64,000 bases of DNA from Streptomonospora nanhaiensis (GTDB lineage Bacteria > Actinomycetota > Actinomycetes > Streptosporangiales > Streptosporangiaceae): positions 248,001-312,000 of the forward strand of contig NZ_CP113264.1 in the NCBI RefSeq assembly GCF_026642255.1. The letters run 5' to 3'. The notes beneath the pieces are model-generated. The model did no database searches and was not told the origin of the DNA. It saw only the letters and a program-made list of their open reading frames with translations. Below, piece after piece: positions 63,909-64,000 of the stretch (position 1 is the first letter of the stretch; each line of letters starts with the position of its first letter). The translations under genes and the position numbers were made by a program.

Positions 63909-64000
63909 TCAGGACAGCCCCCACACGAAGCCGTACTGGGCGCCCACCGCGACGAACACGGCGGCGGCCACCGCGACCAGGGAGAGGTGGACCCGCCCGG
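63909..64000 (-). CDS. C-terminal end of a membrane protein (partial)
   Basis: A frame entering from the right edge on the minus strand ends at 63909-63911. The visible 30 residues (GRVHLSLVAVAAAVFVAVGA, then QYGFVWGLS) form one hydrophobic helix and a short tail, as in the last segment of a polytopic or small membrane protein. The family cannot be named from this piece. Confidence 0.55.
   Translation of the reverse strand, partial: GRVHLSLVAVAAAVFVAVGAQYGFVWGLS

Overview
The window is 64 kb of very GC-rich DNA with strong codon bias, many GTG starts, tight ATGA/GTGA overlaps, perfect GC hairpins as terminators and actinobacterial marker genes (a SigR-type sigma factor, a single-domain HisE next to a long HisG, separate PurS/PurQ/PurL, MmyB-type regulators, PstS-PstC-PstA with a tandem PHO box). 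It fits a filamentous actinomycete, most likely Nocardiopsis or a close relative. This assignment is inference from gene content; no rRNA or other taxonomic marker is present. No tRNA, rRNA or CRISPR array was seen.

Layout. 0-11 kb is an accessory stretch of regulators (MmyB, MarR-like, AraC), a sulfotransferase, SDR enzymes, a TSUP exporter, a GNAT acetyltransferase, an Rpn-type nuclease and several broken genes. 11-19.3 kb carries a trehalose-phosphatase/GH15 trehalase fusion, a HEAT-repeat protein, a methyltransferase, an SDR and hisE-hisG. At 21.15-22.49 kb an IS110-family element sits at the 3' end of a hypothetical gene. 22.5-26.9 kb holds DoxX, the CstA-YbdD transporter pair, a spermidine-synthase-like methyltransferase and an EF-hand protein. 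27-32.6 kb is the phosphate locus: pstS-pstC-pstA behind a PHO box, then a pseudo-receiver regulator, a 59-bp tandem repeat array and pstB. 32.8-40.4 kb has thioredoxin, a DUF202 pair, a divergent sugar/envelope cluster (epimerase, PIG-L deacetylase, WbqC, GT2 glycosyltransferase), DUF3817 and SURF1. 40.4-44.3 kb holds VapBC and small enzymes. 44.6-52.1 kb is a choline uptake and oxidation operon that makes glycine betaine. 52.3-58.4 kb has a HigBA-like pair with a dead toxin, then purL-purQ-purS interleaved with two unrelated genes. 58.7-63.6 kb has a SigR-like sigma factor and an E1alpha-E1beta-E2 2-oxoacid dehydrogenase operon.

How the genes work together. The clear functional units are phosphate uptake, osmoprotection (choline import plus two-step oxidation), purine synthesis step 4 (PurSQL), thiol-oxidative stress (SigR-like factor and thioredoxin) and central carbon entry (E1/E2). 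The IS110 element is the most interesting locus. Its upstream non-coding region contains four short segments, in the order and polarity expected for a bridge RNA, that match the left target, right target, left donor and right donor flanking the element. Several genes look leaderless, with TANNNT 5-7 nt before the start codon.
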